This document shows, in pieces, positions 30,774 through 39,880 of a DNA stretch of 64,000 nt. Origin of the DNA: Chlorobium sp. N1 (lineage in GTDB: Bacteria > Bacteroidota > Chlorobiia > Chlorobiales > Chlorobiaceae); assembly GCF_004332115.1 (NCBI RefSeq), contig NZ_SJPA01000003.1:186001-250000 (forward strand), given 5' to 3'. How positions within the stretch are numbered: position 1 is the stretch's first letter; every line of letters starts with the position of its first letter. The notes beneath the pieces were generated by a model. That model was given only the letters and a program-made list of their open reading frames with translations, did no database searches and was not told the DNA's origin. The translations under genes and the position numbers were made by a program.

Positions 30774-31582
30774 GATCTGAATGCTTGATGCTGGTTGAAA
30801 AAATCGAGCAGCTTCCGGAGGAACACCTCCCGCTCTTCGATATGCAGGGTGTGGCCGCACCCCTCGAAGAGCTCGAGGCTCGACATGGAATGCAAAGTAA
30901 CCATTTGCCGGCCAATCTCAACGTATTTGGCGTCTTTTTGGCCCGCCATGAAGAGCATCGGCACGCGGCTTTCGGGAAGCATCTGCCAGAACGGGGGCTG
31001 GCTTCCGGTGCCGAGCAGGCGCAGCGCCGCGGCCAGTTTTCGCGGCTCTCCCTCTCTGCGTTTCGAGTCGATCTCCCCGAAGAGCGGATGTGCTTTCAGG
31101 GTCGAAAAGAGCGGCATCTGGTACCACGCCTCGATGAAGCCTCCGAAATTCCTCTCGATCTTGCGCGCGATTCCCTCGTCGCTCCTCCGGCGTGCGGAGC
31201 GCTCCTCTTCCGTCTTGAGGCCCGGGGAGGAGGAGACGATAACCGCCGCCGAAAAGAGGTCGGGGTGGCGGAGCGAGAGGGCGAGGCCGATCCTCCCCCC
31301 CATCGAGTAGCCGACGAGGAATCCCGGCGTTCCTCGGCGGCGCACGAGGTCGGCAATGGCGTCGACGCATTCCGTGAAGTAGCGCTCCGGGTCCCCCTCT
31401 TCGGGGACGGGCGCCGTTCCGTGTCCGGGAAGGTCGACGAGCAGCGAGCAGTAGTCCGCTTCGAGCCGTCGGGCATGGCCGAGCCAGTCGCTGCCCGCGC
31501 CGAGGAACCCGTGGAGGAAGAGGATCCAGGGATTTTCCTCCCGGCCGACGCTCGTCAGCTGGATTTCAGAGCTCCTCACCAC
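30770..31582 (-). CDS. menH: 2-succinyl-6-hydroxy-2,4-cyclohexadiene-1-carboxylate synthase
   Basis: Alpha/beta hydrolase-fold lyase following MenD. The 270-residue protein has the oxyanion region [23 protein letters not shown], the nucleophile elbow [19 protein letters not shown], and a C-terminal His in [12 protein letters not shown]. The start is one of two adjacent GTG codons (31582 or 31579), as no ATG is available. The 5' end overlaps the transporter gene by about 17 bp and the 3' end overlaps menB, placing all of them in one transcript. Confidence 0.9.
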   Translation of the reverse strand: MVRSSEIQLTSVGREENPWILFLHGFLGAGSDWLGHARRLEADYCSLLVDLPGHGTAPVPEEGDPERYFTECVDAIADLVRRRGTPGFLVGYSMGGRIGLALSLRHPDLFSAAVIVSSSPGLKTEEERSARRRSDEGIARKIERNFGGFIEAWYQMPLFSTLKAHPLFGEIDSKRREGEPRKLAAALRLLGTGSQPPFWQMLPESRVPMLFMAGQKDAKYVEIGRQMVTLHSMSSLELFEGCGHTLHIEEREVFLRKLLDFFNQHQAFRS

Positions 31583-33086
31583 GCCCCCCTTTGAGATGGT
31601 TGTCGGTTTTCCACTGCCGGGTGGCCAAAACGAAGGCGCCGAGCAGCGAAATGCCCATCCAGCTTCCGCCGATCGCCATAAGGCTGCCCCAGGAGTAGTT
31701 GCCGTAGGCGCTCATGAGTTCGCGGACCAGCTGGTTGAGCAGGATGACGCAGAGGAAGAGGGGGAGTGCGAAGCGGATGGTCAGGTTCCACCAGGTGCCG
31801 AGCTGGAGTTTCGAAACCCGGTTGAGGTGGCGGCGGATGATTTCGAGCCGGAAGAACCAGCCGACGGCGAGGCATTCGAGCAGGCCGGCCACGATCAGGC
31901 CGTAATTGTTGATGAAGTGGTCGACGATGTCGAGCCAGAGCAGGCCGCCTTTCGTCGTGAAGACGAGCCCGCCGGCGAAGCCGAGCACGGAGAGCACGCT
32001 GACGAGCATGGGGCGGTTGATGGCGAACTTGTCTTCGACGCCGGAAACGAAGGCCTCGACGATGGAGATCGAGGAGGAGAGGCCGGCCACCGTAAGGCTC
32101 AGGAAGAAGAGAACGCCGAAGACGGGGCCCGAGGCGCCGAGCAGCGAGATGGCCTTCGGGTAGGCGACGAAGGCGAGGCCGATGCTCTGCTGCACCACCT
32201 TTTCGATCGGGATGCCCTGGGTTGCGGACATGAAACCGAGGACGGCGAAGACGCCGAATCCCGACAGCAGCGAGAATGCGCTGTTGGCAAGCGCGGTGAT
32301 GACGGCGCTTCCCGTCATGTTCGACTCATAGGGCATGTAGCTGGCGTAGGCGATCATGATGCCGAAGCCGAGGCTGAGCGTGAAGAAGATCTGGCCGTAG
32401 GCGCTCACCCATACCATCGGGTCGGCGAGTTTGGAGAAGTCGGGCCGGAGGTAGGCCTCCACCCCCACCATGGCTCCCTCCAGGTTCAGTGCCCAGAAGA
32501 CCAGGGCCAGGGTGAGCAGGAGCAGGAGGGGCATGAAGATCTTGTTGGCCAGTTCGATGCCGCGGCCGACGCCGCGGATGATGATGGCCCAGTTCAGCAG
32601 CCAGACCACGAGGAGCGCGATGAATATCGGCGGACGCACGGAGCCGATTTCGGCGGGGGAGGAGCTCACCTGCAGGAACGACTCGAAAAAGAACCGGTTG
32701 GGGTCGTCACCCCAGGCGAGGGTGAGGGAGTAGAAGAGGTAGTCGAGGCACCAGGCGATCACCACCGAATAGTAGAGGACGATGCCGAACATCGTGAAGA
32801 GGAGGGGCCACCAGCCGAGCCACTCCCACCGGGGGCTGATCTTGTGGAAGGCGAGCGGGGCGCTGCCGAAGCGCTCGTGGCCGATGCCGAACTCGAGGAT
32901 GAGGAGCGGCAGGCCGGCCGTCAGGAGGGCGACGAGGTAGGGGATGAGGAAGGCTCCGCCGCCGTTCTCGTAGGTCAGGTACGAAAACCGCCAGATGTTG
33001 CCCAGCCCGACGGCCGAGCCGATGGCGGCAAGGATGAAACCGGTCCTGGATTTCCAGCTGTTTCTTTCGGGGCTCGTGTGTGGCAT
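31566..33086 (-). CDS. Sodium-dependent (NSS/SNF family) transporter
   Basis: A 506-residue secondary transporter with about 11-12 hydrophobic helices. The N-terminal signature SRTGFILAAIGSAVGLGNIWRF is that of the neurotransmitter:sodium symporter family, whose bacterial members carry amino acids with sodium. Helix 6 and 8 regions (LSLGFGIMIAYASYMP and LSLTVAGLSSSISIVEAF) also fit. The substrate cannot be deduced. I chose ATG 33086, the first before the conserved N-terminus; the longer ORF to 33545 overlaps the sleB-like gene on the other strand. Its end overlaps menH. Confidence 0.93.
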   Translation of the reverse strand: MPHTSPERNSWKSRTGFILAAIGSAVGLGNIWRFSYLTYENGGGAFLIPYLVALLTAGLPLLILEFGIGHERFGSAPLAFHKISPRWEWLGWWPLLFTMFGIVLYYSVVIAWCLDYLFYSLTLAWGDDPNRFFFESFLQVSSSPAEIGSVRPPIFIALLVVWLLNWAIIIRGVGRGIELANKIFMPLLLLLTLALVFWALNLEGAMVGVEAYLRPDFSKLADPMVWVSAYGQIFFTLSLGFGIMIAYASYMPYESNMTGSAVITALANSAFSLLSGFGVFAVLGFMSATQGIPIEKVVQQSIGLAFVAYPKAISLLGASGPVFGVLFFLSLTVAGLSSSISIVEAFVSGVEDKFAINRPMLVSVLSVLGFAGGLVFTTKGGLLWLDIVDHFINNYGLIVAGLLECLAVGWFFRLEIIRRHLNRVSKLQLGTWWNLTIRFALPLFLCVILLNQLVRELMSAYGNYSWGSLMAIGGSWMGISLLGAFVLATRQWKTDNHLKGGRGEEL

Positions 33087-33306
33087 GCTCGAAACGCTCT
33101 TGTGGTTCGTGTGGGTGGTTCTGCAGAAAGTACGGAAAAGATGCCTGTTTTCAGCGCCGTGCGCCGGGCCCGCCCGGCCCGGCACGCTCCTCCCTGCGGG
33201 ATAAATCAAAATTTTCGTAATTTGCCTTGAAGCAGCGTCTACGCTCGCATGAATCCCGCCAACCAATCCCTCCGGAATCCGGAGCGGCTGAAAAGGAGGA
33301 TGGGGC

Positions 33307-33888
33307 ATGAAAAAGATGAAACGGCATGTCAGGCAGTGGGTGGGAGCCTTTCCCGCAAAACGGCTCCGCAAGGTCGGCGGCGCAGTCGCCATGGCCGGCC
33401 TGTTCTCGGCAGGCGTCGCAGCCCGCCACCACCACCATCCCGCCCCGGGCCATACCGGCAGCGCGGCCGAGCAGTCGGCCCACGCTTCTGCGGGCAGGCT
33501 CGCCTCTATCGATTCGGCCGAGCTCAAGTGGCTCGCCCGGAACATCTACCACGAGGCGCGCGGTGAATCCTGGGACGGCATGCTCGCCGTCGGCGTCGTT
33601 ACCCTCAACCGTGTGAAATCATCCCGCTACCCCGATACGATCGAGGGGGTCGTCAAGCAGTACAAGCAGTTCAGCTGGTACTGGGACGGCATGGCCGACC
33701 GCGAGCCCAACCGCAAGGCGTGGGAGAAGGCGATGGCGGCGGCGCTGGAGGTGATGCTCAACCCCGACCTGCCCATCGCCAGGAACCTCGAGGGCGTGCT
33801 CTTCTACCATGCCGACTACGTAAAGCCCTACTGGGCCGACACCCGCACCGAAGTGGCGACGGTCGGGCGGCACGTCTTCTACCTGTAG
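33307..33888 (+). CDS. SleB-type cell-wall hydrolase, exported
   Basis: A 193-residue protein. A basic N-terminus and hydrophobic stretch (about residues 24-38, [17 protein letters not shown]) look like a signal peptide or anchor, then a His-rich linker ([10 protein letters not shown]). The C-terminal domain (about 75-193) matches hydrolase_2/Sle[22 protein letters not shown] with the conserved Glu, [27 protein letters not shown] and [10 protein letters not shown]. The family cleaves peptidoglycan. In a non-sporulating organism a role in wall turnover is likely, though this is inferred. It is the only plus-strand gene inside the menaquinone region. Confidence 0.88.
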   Translation: MKKMKRHVRQWVGAFPAKRLRKVGGAVAMAGLFSAGVAARHHHHPAPGHTGSAAEQSAHASAGRLASIDSAELKWLARNIYHEARGESWDGMLAVGVVTLNRVKSSRYPDTIEGVVKQYKQFSWYWDGMADREPNRKAWEKAMAAALEVMLNPDLPIARNLEGVLFYHADYVKPYWADTRTEVATVGRHVFYL

Positions 33889-33908
33889 CCACCCTCTGTA
33901 GCCACCCT
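33883..33908 (+). repeat. 13-bp tandem duplication covering the sleB-like stop codon
   Basis: Two perfect tandem copies of CTGTAGCCACCCT (33883-33895 and 33896-33908). The first contains the TAG stop of the SleB-type gene, and the second therefore lies just outside it. It looks like a local slippage duplication without coding effect. Confidence 0.75.
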
Positions 33909-33919
33909 TCCATGCAAGA

Positions 33920-33943
33920 CGGGCCCCGTCGCTTCGGGGCCCG
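33920..33943. terminator. GC-rich hairpin between the convergent sleB-like and kinase genes
   Basis: Perfect 9-bp stem CGGGCCCCG/CGGGGCCCG with a 6-base loop (TCGCTT). It is placed 32 bp after the SleB-type gene and 72 bp beyond the end of the opposing kinase gene, where a bidirectional terminator would be expected. There is no T-run, so it may work weakly or with Rho. Confidence 0.4.
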
Positions 33944-34014
33944 CCCGCTCTCCGGTGATCCGTGTCGTTATCCGTGCAGGCTTCGCCTGCTCTCTGTCGC
34001 TTGTGCCGTGCCGC

Positions 34015-34746
34015 TCAGCGGTTCCCGGACGGGTAGACGGCCATGTGGGGGGCCTTCTGCTGCCACGGCCGGGGGGCCTGGTTGGCGACCTGGGGGTCGA
34101 AGACCCGGTAGTGTTTGTCGATGTGCAGGTCCGCCAGGGGCTTGAGGGCGCTGACGTGCCGGTGCTCCTGTTCGAGGACCTTCCAGCGGTAGCCGTCCGT
34201 CGGCTCCTTGCAGCGCAGCATCTGGCTGAGTTTCGTTTCGTGGTAGGTGAGGTCGATGAAGACCTTGAGGTCCACGCCTTCCGTGCGGATGGCGTAGAGG
34301 CCGTCGATGATGAGCAGCTGGATCTTGCTGAAGTCGGTGCGGAGCCGGTCGACCTCCTCGGTGATGATGTCGATGCAGGGGATCGAGGCCGTGCGGTTCC
34401 GGCGGAAATCCTCGATGTTGCAGTGCAGCTCCTCCCAGTCGTATTCCTGTACGCCGACGGCCTCGTAGTTGCTCTCGATGCGGTGTTTCCGCCGGTCGAG
34501 CGGATGGACGTGGTAGTAGTTGTCGGTGTGGAGGATCTTGACCCGGATGCCGCGGCCTTTGAGCAGGAGGGCAAGCGAGTGCGAAAGCTCGGATTTTCCT
34601 GCGCCCGATTCGCCCGATATGGCTACGACGAACTTTTCGCCGGGCTGTTTTTTGCGGAGCAGCTCGAGATCCAGGAGCACCCGCTCCAGGATGGCGCCCG
34701 CAGCCGATTTGTGCTGGTCGTTGATCAGCAGTACGTCTCCCAACAT
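34015..34746 (-). CDS. Uridine kinase/phosphoribulokinase-family P-loop kinase
   Basis: A 243-residue P-loop protein. It has [20 protein letters not shown] (Walker A), [16 protein letters not shown] (the DxYY pattern of the uridine kinase/PRK group) and [10 protein letters not shown] (Walker B-like). An N-terminal extension of about 35 residues precedes the P-loop, and the C-terminal 40 residues are Pro/Gln-rich. The substrate is unknown: uridine, ribulose 5-phosphate or pantothenate-like substrates all occur in the superfamily. It lies 105 bp downstream of menD on the same strand, so it is probably cotranscribed with menF-menD. Confidence 0.8.
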   Translation of the reverse strand: MLGDVLLINDQHKSAAGAILERVLLDLELLRKKQPGEKFVVAISGESGAGKSELSHSLALLLKGRGIRVKILHTDNYYHVHPLDRRKHRIESNYEAVGVQEYDWEELHCNIEDFRRNRTASIPCIDIITEEVDRLRTDFSKIQLLIIDGLYAIRTEGVDLKVFIDLTYHETKLSQMLRCKEPTDGYRWKVLEQEHRHVSALKPLADLHIDKHYRVFDPQVANQAPRPWQQKAPHMAVYPSGNR

Positions 34747-34851
34747 GGCCGGAAACTTCTTGGTTGCTTCTCATTCAACGCCGGCATCCAGCTGATGCCT
34801 GCCTTAAAGGTAACGCTTTTTGTGCGGAAGACGCAAAAGCAAACCCCCGTC

Positions 34852-36597
34852 TCAGCCGAAGGCCGACTCCGCCAGGGCGTTGAAGCGGGCCTGGAGGGTG
34901 CGGTGCCGCTCGACATTCTCCTGGCGCGAGGTGACGATTTCGATGAGGGTGCTTTTTTTCGAGCGGCCGGCTTCGAGGAAACACGCTTCGAACTCCCGGT
35001 TGGTGCGGGGCGCTGCGTAGCCGAGTCCGAACATCTCCGCCGCAGGCCGTGCACTGAAGTGCTGGGGGGTGGCGAAGTGCTCTTCGAAGATGTCGTCGCA
35101 GGCCGCCACCGGCAGGAACGAGAAGATCCCTCCTCCGTTGTTGTTGAGCAGCACGATGCGCATCGGACGGCTGAGCGAGGCGAGGAGCGAGAGTGCGTTG
35201 AGGTCGTGCAGGAAGGCGATGTCGCCGATGAGGAGCGTGCCTGCGGTTCCGAGTCCTTCGGCGAACCCTGCGCCGGTCGAGATGATGCCGTCGATGCCGC
35301 TGGCTCCCCGGTTGAGGGCCGTCCGGGGGCCCTCGGCGTGCGGGGCCGCGGAGAAGGAGTCGAGCATGCGCACCGCCATGCTGTTGGAGGTGAAGAGCGC
35401 CTCGTGCGGGGCGATGAGCTTCGAGGTGAGCCGTGCGGCGGAGATTTCACTCAGGGCGAGGCCGGGATCCGTGAGGGCGTCGAGCGTTTCGGCGCACCGC
35501 ATGAAGAACCCTTCGGCCTCTTCGAGTATGCCGCAGGGTTGGCTCCGGCTGCCCGTGAGTTCGCGGGCGGCGGCTGCGATCGGCGACTCGACGGAGAGCT
35601 GTACCGGATAGTCGGGCTCGTAGCGCCAGGGGTGTTCGCGCACTACTACGTAGTGGTCGGGCTTCCAGGTCCTGAGTGCGGCCGAGGGATGGCGGGCGAC
35701 GAGCCGCCCGCCGAAGTGCACGACGAGGTCCGGCCGGAAATGCTCCAGGAAGGCCGGTGAGGCGAAGGCCTGCTGCCACGCGCCGCGCCCCTTCTTCAGG
35801 CGGAGCCCGGAGGAGAGGTCGCAGTAGAGCGGCACCCGGAGGTCTTCCGAGAGCGCTTCGAGTGCGAGCGCGTCCTCACGGGAGCTCATGCTCCCGGCGA
35901 TGAAGAGCGGGCTGTGGGCCCCGGAGAGCAGGCCGCGCAGGGTGGCGACGGCCCGGGCGTCCGGCCGGCGTTCGGGCTGCGGCGTGCTGGTGCGGGGCCG
36001 CCGGTCGATCTTCCATGCGCGGAGCGGCTCGAGCCAAGGGGTCTCGTCTTCGAAGGGTTCGGGGTCGAAGGGTTCGCGGAACGGCTGGTTCAGGTGGACC
36101 GGGCCGTTCGGGGATCCGAGGCTTCTTGCCACGGCGTGGCCGACGGTCGAGAGCAGCGACTGGAGCGGGATGTCGCTCGAGGGCAGCGGCAGCTGCATGT
36201 GCCAGCGCACGTAGCTGCCGAAGATGTTGTCCTGGCGGATGGTCTGGTTGGCACCGCATTCGAGCAGCTCGAAGGGGCGGTCGGCCGAGATGACGATCAT
36301 CGGCACATGGTCGCTAGAGGCTTCGACGACCGCGGGGAAGTAGTTGGCCACCGCCGTGCCGGAGGTGCAGACGAGCACGGCGGGGCGGCCGGTGGCGCGG
36401 GCGTGGCCGAGGGCGAAGAACCCTGCGGAGCGCTCGTCGGGGAACATCTTCCACCGGGCGTCGGGGTTGCGGGCGACGGCCGCGGTGAGCGGCGTGGAGC
36501 GCGATCCGGGAGAGATGCAGAACATCGAGGCATCCTGGCGGACGAGCTCTTCGACGAGGACGGTGCTCCAGAGGGTCGTCACCTGGCGGTTGTTCAC
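34852..36597 (-). CDS. menD: 2-succinyl-5-enolpyruvyl-6-hydroxy-3-cyclohexene-1-carboxylate synthase
   Basis: ThDP-dependent enzyme adding a succinyl unit from 2-oxoglutarate to isochorismate. The 581-residue protein has the N-terminal catalytic Glu region (MFPDERSAGFFALGHARATG), VLVCTSGTAVANYFPAVVEAS, and the C-terminal ThDP/Mg motif GDIAFLHDLNALSLL followed by LLNNNGGGIFSFLP. The start is GTG 36597, overlapping the menF stop as GTGA and lying right at the conserved beginning (NNRQVTTLWS). A long in-frame N-terminal extension lies inside menF and was discarded. Confidence 0.95.
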   Translation of the reverse strand: MNNRQVTTLWSTVLVEELVRQDASMFCISPGSRSTPLTAAVARNPDARWKMFPDERSAGFFALGHARATGRPAVLVCTSGTAVANYFPAVVEASSDHVPMIVISADRPFELLECGANQTIRQDNIFGSYVRWHMQLPLPSSDIPLQSLLSTVGHAVARSLGSPNGPVHLNQPFREPFDPEPFEDETPWLEPLRAWKIDRRPRTSTPQPERRPDARAVATLRGLLSGAHSPLFIAGSMSSREDALALEALSEDLRVPLYCDLSSGLRLKKGRGAWQQAFASPAFLEHFRPDLVVHFGGRLVARHPSAALRTWKPDHYVVVREHPWRYEPDYPVQLSVESPIAAAARELTGSRSQPCGILEEAEGFFMRCAETLDALTDPGLALSEISAARLTSKLIAPHEALFTSNSMAVRMLDSFSAAPHAEGPRTALNRGASGIDGIISTGAGFAEGLGTAGTLLIGDIAFLHDLNALSLLASLSRPMRIVLLNNNGGGIFSFLPVAACDDIFEEHFATPQHFSARPAAEMFGLGYAAPRTNREFEACFLEAGRSKKSTLIEIVTSRQENVERHRTLQARFNALAESAFG

Positions 36598-38006
36598 GGC
36601 GTGGCTCCGGTGATGGCGACGAGGTCGCCGATCTTCTGCTCGACCTCCGCCCACTCCAGCTCCGGGTCGGAGCCGCGCACGAGGCCCGCCCCGGAGTAGA
36701 GGCAGGCCGTGGCGCTTTGCACGAGGGCCGAGCGGATCCCGACGGCAAGCTCGCTCGAATCGCGGCTGATCCAGCCGACCGGCCCGGCGTACCAGCCGCG
36801 GGCGAAGGGTTCGAACTCGAGGATGCGGCGCATCGCCTCCTCTTTCGGCACCCCTCCGACGGCGGGCGTCGGGTGGAGGATGGAGAGCACCTGGCCGTCG
36901 CCGGCGCACTCGGGCTTCAGTTCGGCCGTGCAGCGGGCATAGAGGTGGGCGAGCCGGTTGAGCTGCAGCACCTGCACGTCGTCCTCCATCTCGATCCGCC
37001 GGCAGGCCGGCTGCAGTTCGCTCTCGATCATGTCCTTCACGAACCGGTGCTCCCTCAGATCCTTTTCGGAGGCCAGGAGGGCCCGGGAGGCGCATTCGTC
37101 GCTCAGCTCGGCATTCTCTTTCGAGCAGGTCCCGGCGAGGGCTTCGGTGAGGAGCCGGCGGCCGTCGCGACGGTAGAGACGCTCGGGGGTGAAGCTCAGG
37201 AACGCGCACCCCTCTTCGGGCTCGAAGTAGAACCGGTAGGTCGCGTTTTTCGGGTAGGGGTGGCGGAGGAGGATGAGCATCGGGTCGAAGGGGGCGGCGA
37301 ACTCGAGGGTCGTGCGGCGGGCGAGCATGATTTTTTCGGTGCTGCCCTCTTCGAAGGTTTCGATCGCCCTCTGGCAGTTTCTGATCCATCCCTCGCGGTC
37401 GGGGCTGCAGGAGCGGCTGCGGACGGCCGGAATGCCGGCCGCTTCATCCGTGAGGGGGCCTTTGAGCGCTGAGAGGATGCGGCGGGCTTCAGCGGCCCGT
37501 TCGGCCGTCTCCTCCCTTGTGCCGGGCACGATCCGGCAGCAAAGGCTCTGCTCGCCGTTCTCCTCGGTGAGTTCGACGAGGGGGAGTATGAAGGAGAATG
37601 CGGGAAAGCGCTTCCACTCCTCCCTTTCGGCTTCGAGGCTGTTGAAGGCGATGCCCCCGAAGTATCTCGCGTCGTGCTTCTTTGTGCCCATCGTCTCCCC
37701 GAGGCGCCGGAAGACGGAGGCGTTGGGTTCACGGCCGGCGAAGCTCACCGTGTCGGCCGAACCGAGGCCGGCGGCGGTGAAGTCTCGCTCCCGGCTGCGC
37801 CAGAATATCTTCGGCCATGCCTTCTGCCGGGCGAGCCAGCGCATGGGGTCGATCGGCTCCACCTTCTGGCGGAACTCGACAAGGGTGCCCGTCGGGCGTC
37901 CTGCGCCGACGGCGTCCAGGGCCTGGAGTGCGGAGTCTATGGCTTCGGCCGCCTGTACTATGGGTAGGGGGGTGTCCTGTGGCGTGATGATATGCTGGTC
38001 ACTCAT
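36594..38006 (-). CDS. menF: Isochorismate synthase (menaquinone-specific)
   Basis: Converts chorismate to isochorismate, the entry to menaquinone synthesis. The 470-residue chorismate-binding protein has the family's C-terminal core: KIMLARRTTLEFAAPFD, FLSFTPERLYRRDG, TEALAGTCSKE, the ELSDECASRALLASEKDLREH region and HPTPAVGGVPKEEAM, ending FARGWYAGPVGWI. It is followed by menD with a 4-bp overlap and preceded, 28 bp upstream, by a TPR lipoprotein gene, so the operon probably begins at that gene. Confidence 0.95.
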   Translation of the reverse strand: MSDQHIITPQDTPLPIVQAAEAIDSALQALDAVGAGRPTGTLVEFRQKVEPIDPMRWLARQKAWPKIFWRSRERDFTAAGLGSADTVSFAGREPNASVFRRLGETMGTKKHDARYFGGIAFNSLEAEREEWKRFPAFSFILPLVELTEENGEQSLCCRIVPGTREETAERAAEARRILSALKGPLTDEAAGIPAVRSRSCSPDREGWIRNCQRAIETFEEGSTEKIMLARRTTLEFAAPFDPMLILLRHPYPKNATYRFYFEPEEGCAFLSFTPERLYRRDGRRLLTEALAGTCSKENAELSDECASRALLASEKDLREHRFVKDMIESELQPACRRIEMEDDVQVLQLNRLAHLYARCTAELKPECAGDGQVLSILHPTPAVGGVPKEEAMRRILEFEPFARGWYAGPVGWISRDSSELAVGIRSALVQSATACLYSGAGLVRGSDPELEWAEVEQKIGDLVAITGATP

Positions 38007-38034
38007 AAGTATCGGTCGGCATGGTAGCGCCGGA

Positions 38035-38646
38035 TCACGGCTTGCGTACGTCCGGCTTTTCCCCTTTCAAGTGGCTTTGCAGGGAAACGGCAAGATAATT
38101 GTTTTTATCAAGAAGCCAGTCATAAATCTGACGCGCCTCGGTCATCCTTCCGAGGTGCGTGAAGCAGACGGCGAGGTTGTAGTGGGCTTCGGTGAAGGCG
38201 TGGCTGTGTTCTATGGCCCCTTCATAGGCCGCCGCGGCTCCGCGGTAGTCCTTCAGCTGCATGAGCGCGTTGCCGAGGTCGTAGTGGCGCAGCGAGTCCG
38301 ACGGGGCGCGTTCGAGGTGTTTTTGGAACCAGTCGCGGGCTTCGGGGTAGCGCTCCTGGTTGAAGCGCACCGCACCGAGCGAGTGGTAGGCGGCGTCGAG
38401 CTCCGGATCGAGCTTCAGCGCTTCCAGGTAGGTCTCGGCCGCAAGGTCGTATTGTTTCGAGCGTGCATAGGCGTTGGCCAGACTCAGCAGGGTTGCGGTG
38501 TCGCCGGGGCGCTGCCACACCTCCTGCTGCAGCCTCCTGATCTCGTTCTGGGGTTTCGAGCAGCCCGAGAGCAGGGGGAGCGCTCCGAGAGAGAGCGCGA
38601 GGAGCGCCCTGAGGAGCATGGTGCGGGGCCGGTGTGGAAGGTTCAT
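38035..38646 (-). CDS. TPR-repeat lipoprotein
   Basis: A 203-residue protein with a lipoprotein signal peptide (lipobox LLSGC, Cys about residue 28). It then has about four tetratricopeptide repeats, for example DTATLLSLANAYARSKQYDLAAETY, AYHSLGAVRFNQERYPEARDWF and HYDLGNALMQLKDYRGAAAAY. TPR arrays mediate protein-protein contacts, so it may be an envelope scaffold; the partner is unknown. It precedes menF by 28 bp and seems to share its promoter. The start is ATG 38646, which gives a proper signal peptide; the longer ORF upstream is spurious. Confidence 0.85.
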   Translation of the reverse strand: MNLPHRPRTMLLRALLALSLGALPLLSGCSKPQNEIRRLQQEVWQRPGDTATLLSLANAYARSKQYDLAAETYLEALKLDPELDAAYHSLGAVRFNQERYPEARDWFQKHLERAPSDSLRHYDLGNALMQLKDYRGAAAAYEGAIEHSHAFTEAHYNLAVCFTHLGRMTEARQIYDWLLDKNNYLAVSLQSHLKGEKPDVRKP

Positions 38647-38727
38647 GGTCGGAGTCCGTAGGCGGGTTCGGGATACACCGGGCTTCCCCATCCTCGAGTA
38701 ATGCGGGCGGCGCGCGGCAGAAGGTAA

Positions 38728-38757
38728 AATATACGCACTCCCCCGGGCATCTGCCAA
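38728..38757 (-). promoter_or_regulatory. Promoter of the TPR lipoprotein-menF-menD unit
   Basis: Minus strand: TTGGCA (38752-38757), 18 bp, TATATT (38728-38733), about 82 bp upstream of the TPR gene start. It fits the TTGGNN-N17/18-(T/A)ATATT pattern seen ahead of other genes in this window. Confidence 0.55.
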
Positions 38758-38832
38758 GGAAAGATTTTTTGATGGATCGCCGGCTGCGTACCTTACCTGT
38801 GGAAGCGGTGGACATCGAAAACGGGAGGAACG

Positions 38833-39039
38833 ATGCGTATCGAACTGAAGGTCGAGGGGATGAGGTGCGGTGGCTGCGAGCGCTCGGTGAGGGACTTGCT
38901 CATGGAGCTTGAAGGCGTATCCGGGACCGAGGCCTCGCACGACGCGGGGACGGTCCGGGTGGACTACGACCCCGGCCTGGTCAGTCCGGAGGCCCTCAAA
39001 GCAGTCATCCGGGAGCTGGGGTTCAGGGTTGCGGGCTGA
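38833..39039 (+). CDS. Heavy-metal-associated (HMA) domain protein, copper-chaperone-like
   Basis: A 68-residue single-domain protein with the ferredoxin-like HMA fold and the metal-binding motif GMRCGGC (Cys12 and Cys15). The following RSVRDLLMELEGVSG and DYDPGLVSPEALKAVIRELGF segments are typical of CopZ/MerP-like domains, which bind Cu(I) or other soft metals. No P-type ATPase or metal regulator lies in the window, so the metal is unknown. It is divergent from the TPR/men unit and 59 bp ahead of the NYN gene. Confidence 0.9.
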   Translation: MRIELKVEGMRCGGCERSVRDLLMELEGVSGTEASHDAGTVRVDYDPGLVSPEALKAVIRELGFRVAG

Positions 39040-39098
39040 GCCTGCAACGGCAACGGACGGCAGGCGCATCCAACATAAACAGGGGAGGAACAGCCAGC

Positions 39099-39842
39099 AT
39101 GGCAGAGGAACGATCGGACCGGCTCGCCGTACTCATCGACGCCGACAACACCCAGCCCGCCATTATCGAGGGGCTGCTCTCGGAAATTGCCAAGTACGGT
39201 ACCTCGAACGTCAAGCGCATCTACGGTGACTGGACCTCGACGGCCCTGAAGGGCTGGAAGGAGGTGCTGCTCGAATACTCGATCCAGCCCATCCAGCAGT
39301 TCGGCTACACGAAGGGCAAGAACTCGACCGACAGCGCCATGATCATCGACGCCATGGACCTGCTCTATACAGGGCGCTTCAACGGCTTCTGCATCGTCTC
39401 GAGCGACAGCGACTTCACGAAGCTTGCCGTGCGCATCCGCGAGGCGGGGCTTACCGTCTACGGCTTCGGCGAGAAGAAGACCCCGGGTCCGTTCGTGTCC
39501 GCCTGCGACAAGTTCATCTACACCGAGGTGCTGCGGGCCAAGATCAACGAGAACGAGCCGATCAGGCGGAAGTCCGCTTCCGACCTGAAGCAGGACACCC
39601 GGCTCGTGCGCCTGCTTCGCAACGCGGTCGAAGCTTCCTCCGACGAGGCGGGGTGGGCACACCTGGCAGCCACCGGCAGCAACATCGCCAAGCAGTCGCC
39701 GGAGTTCGATCCGCGCAACTACGGCTACGGCAAGCTCGGTGAACTTATTGCAGCGACGAAACTGTTCGAGATTGACGAGCGGCTCGGAGCCGACGGCCAG
39801 TCGAAGTCGATCTGGCTGCGCGACAGGCGCAGGAGCGGCTGA
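39099..39842 (+). CDS. NYN-domain protein with C-terminal OST-HTH/LOTUS-like domain
   Basis: A 247-residue soluble protein. The N-terminal PIN-like NYN domain has the acidic motifs LAVLIDADNTQPAI, KNSTDSAMIIDAMDLL and CIVSSDSDFTKLAVRI that form a metal-dependent nuclease centre. A winged-helix-like C-terminal region (about 165-245, LVRLLRNAVEASSDEAGWAHL to YGKLGELIAATKLFEI) matches the OST-HTH/LOTUS domain, which binds RNA. The combination is known in bacterial LabA/limkain-like proteins; nuclease activity is likely, and the target RNA is unknown. Confidence 0.88.
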   Translation: MAEERSDRLAVLIDADNTQPAIIEGLLSEIAKYGTSNVKRIYGDWTSTALKGWKEVLLEYSIQPIQQFGYTKGKNSTDSAMIIDAMDLLYTGRFNGFCIVSSDSDFTKLAVRIREAGLTVYGFGEKKTPGPFVSACDKFIYTEVLRAKINENEPIRRKSASDLKQDTRLVRLLRNAVEASSDEAGWAHLAATGSNIAKQSPEFDPRNYGYGKLGELIAATKLFEIDERLGADGQSKSIWLRDRRRSG

Positions 39843-39880
39843 GCGGGCTTCGGGGGAGCTGATGCGGGAGGGGGGAAACA

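Noticed and set aside
36598-37389. N-terminal extension of menD by about 264 residues
   Set aside because: This in-frame stretch lies wholly within menF, is Arg/Pro-rich, and the known MenD N-terminus matches the GTG start at 36597.
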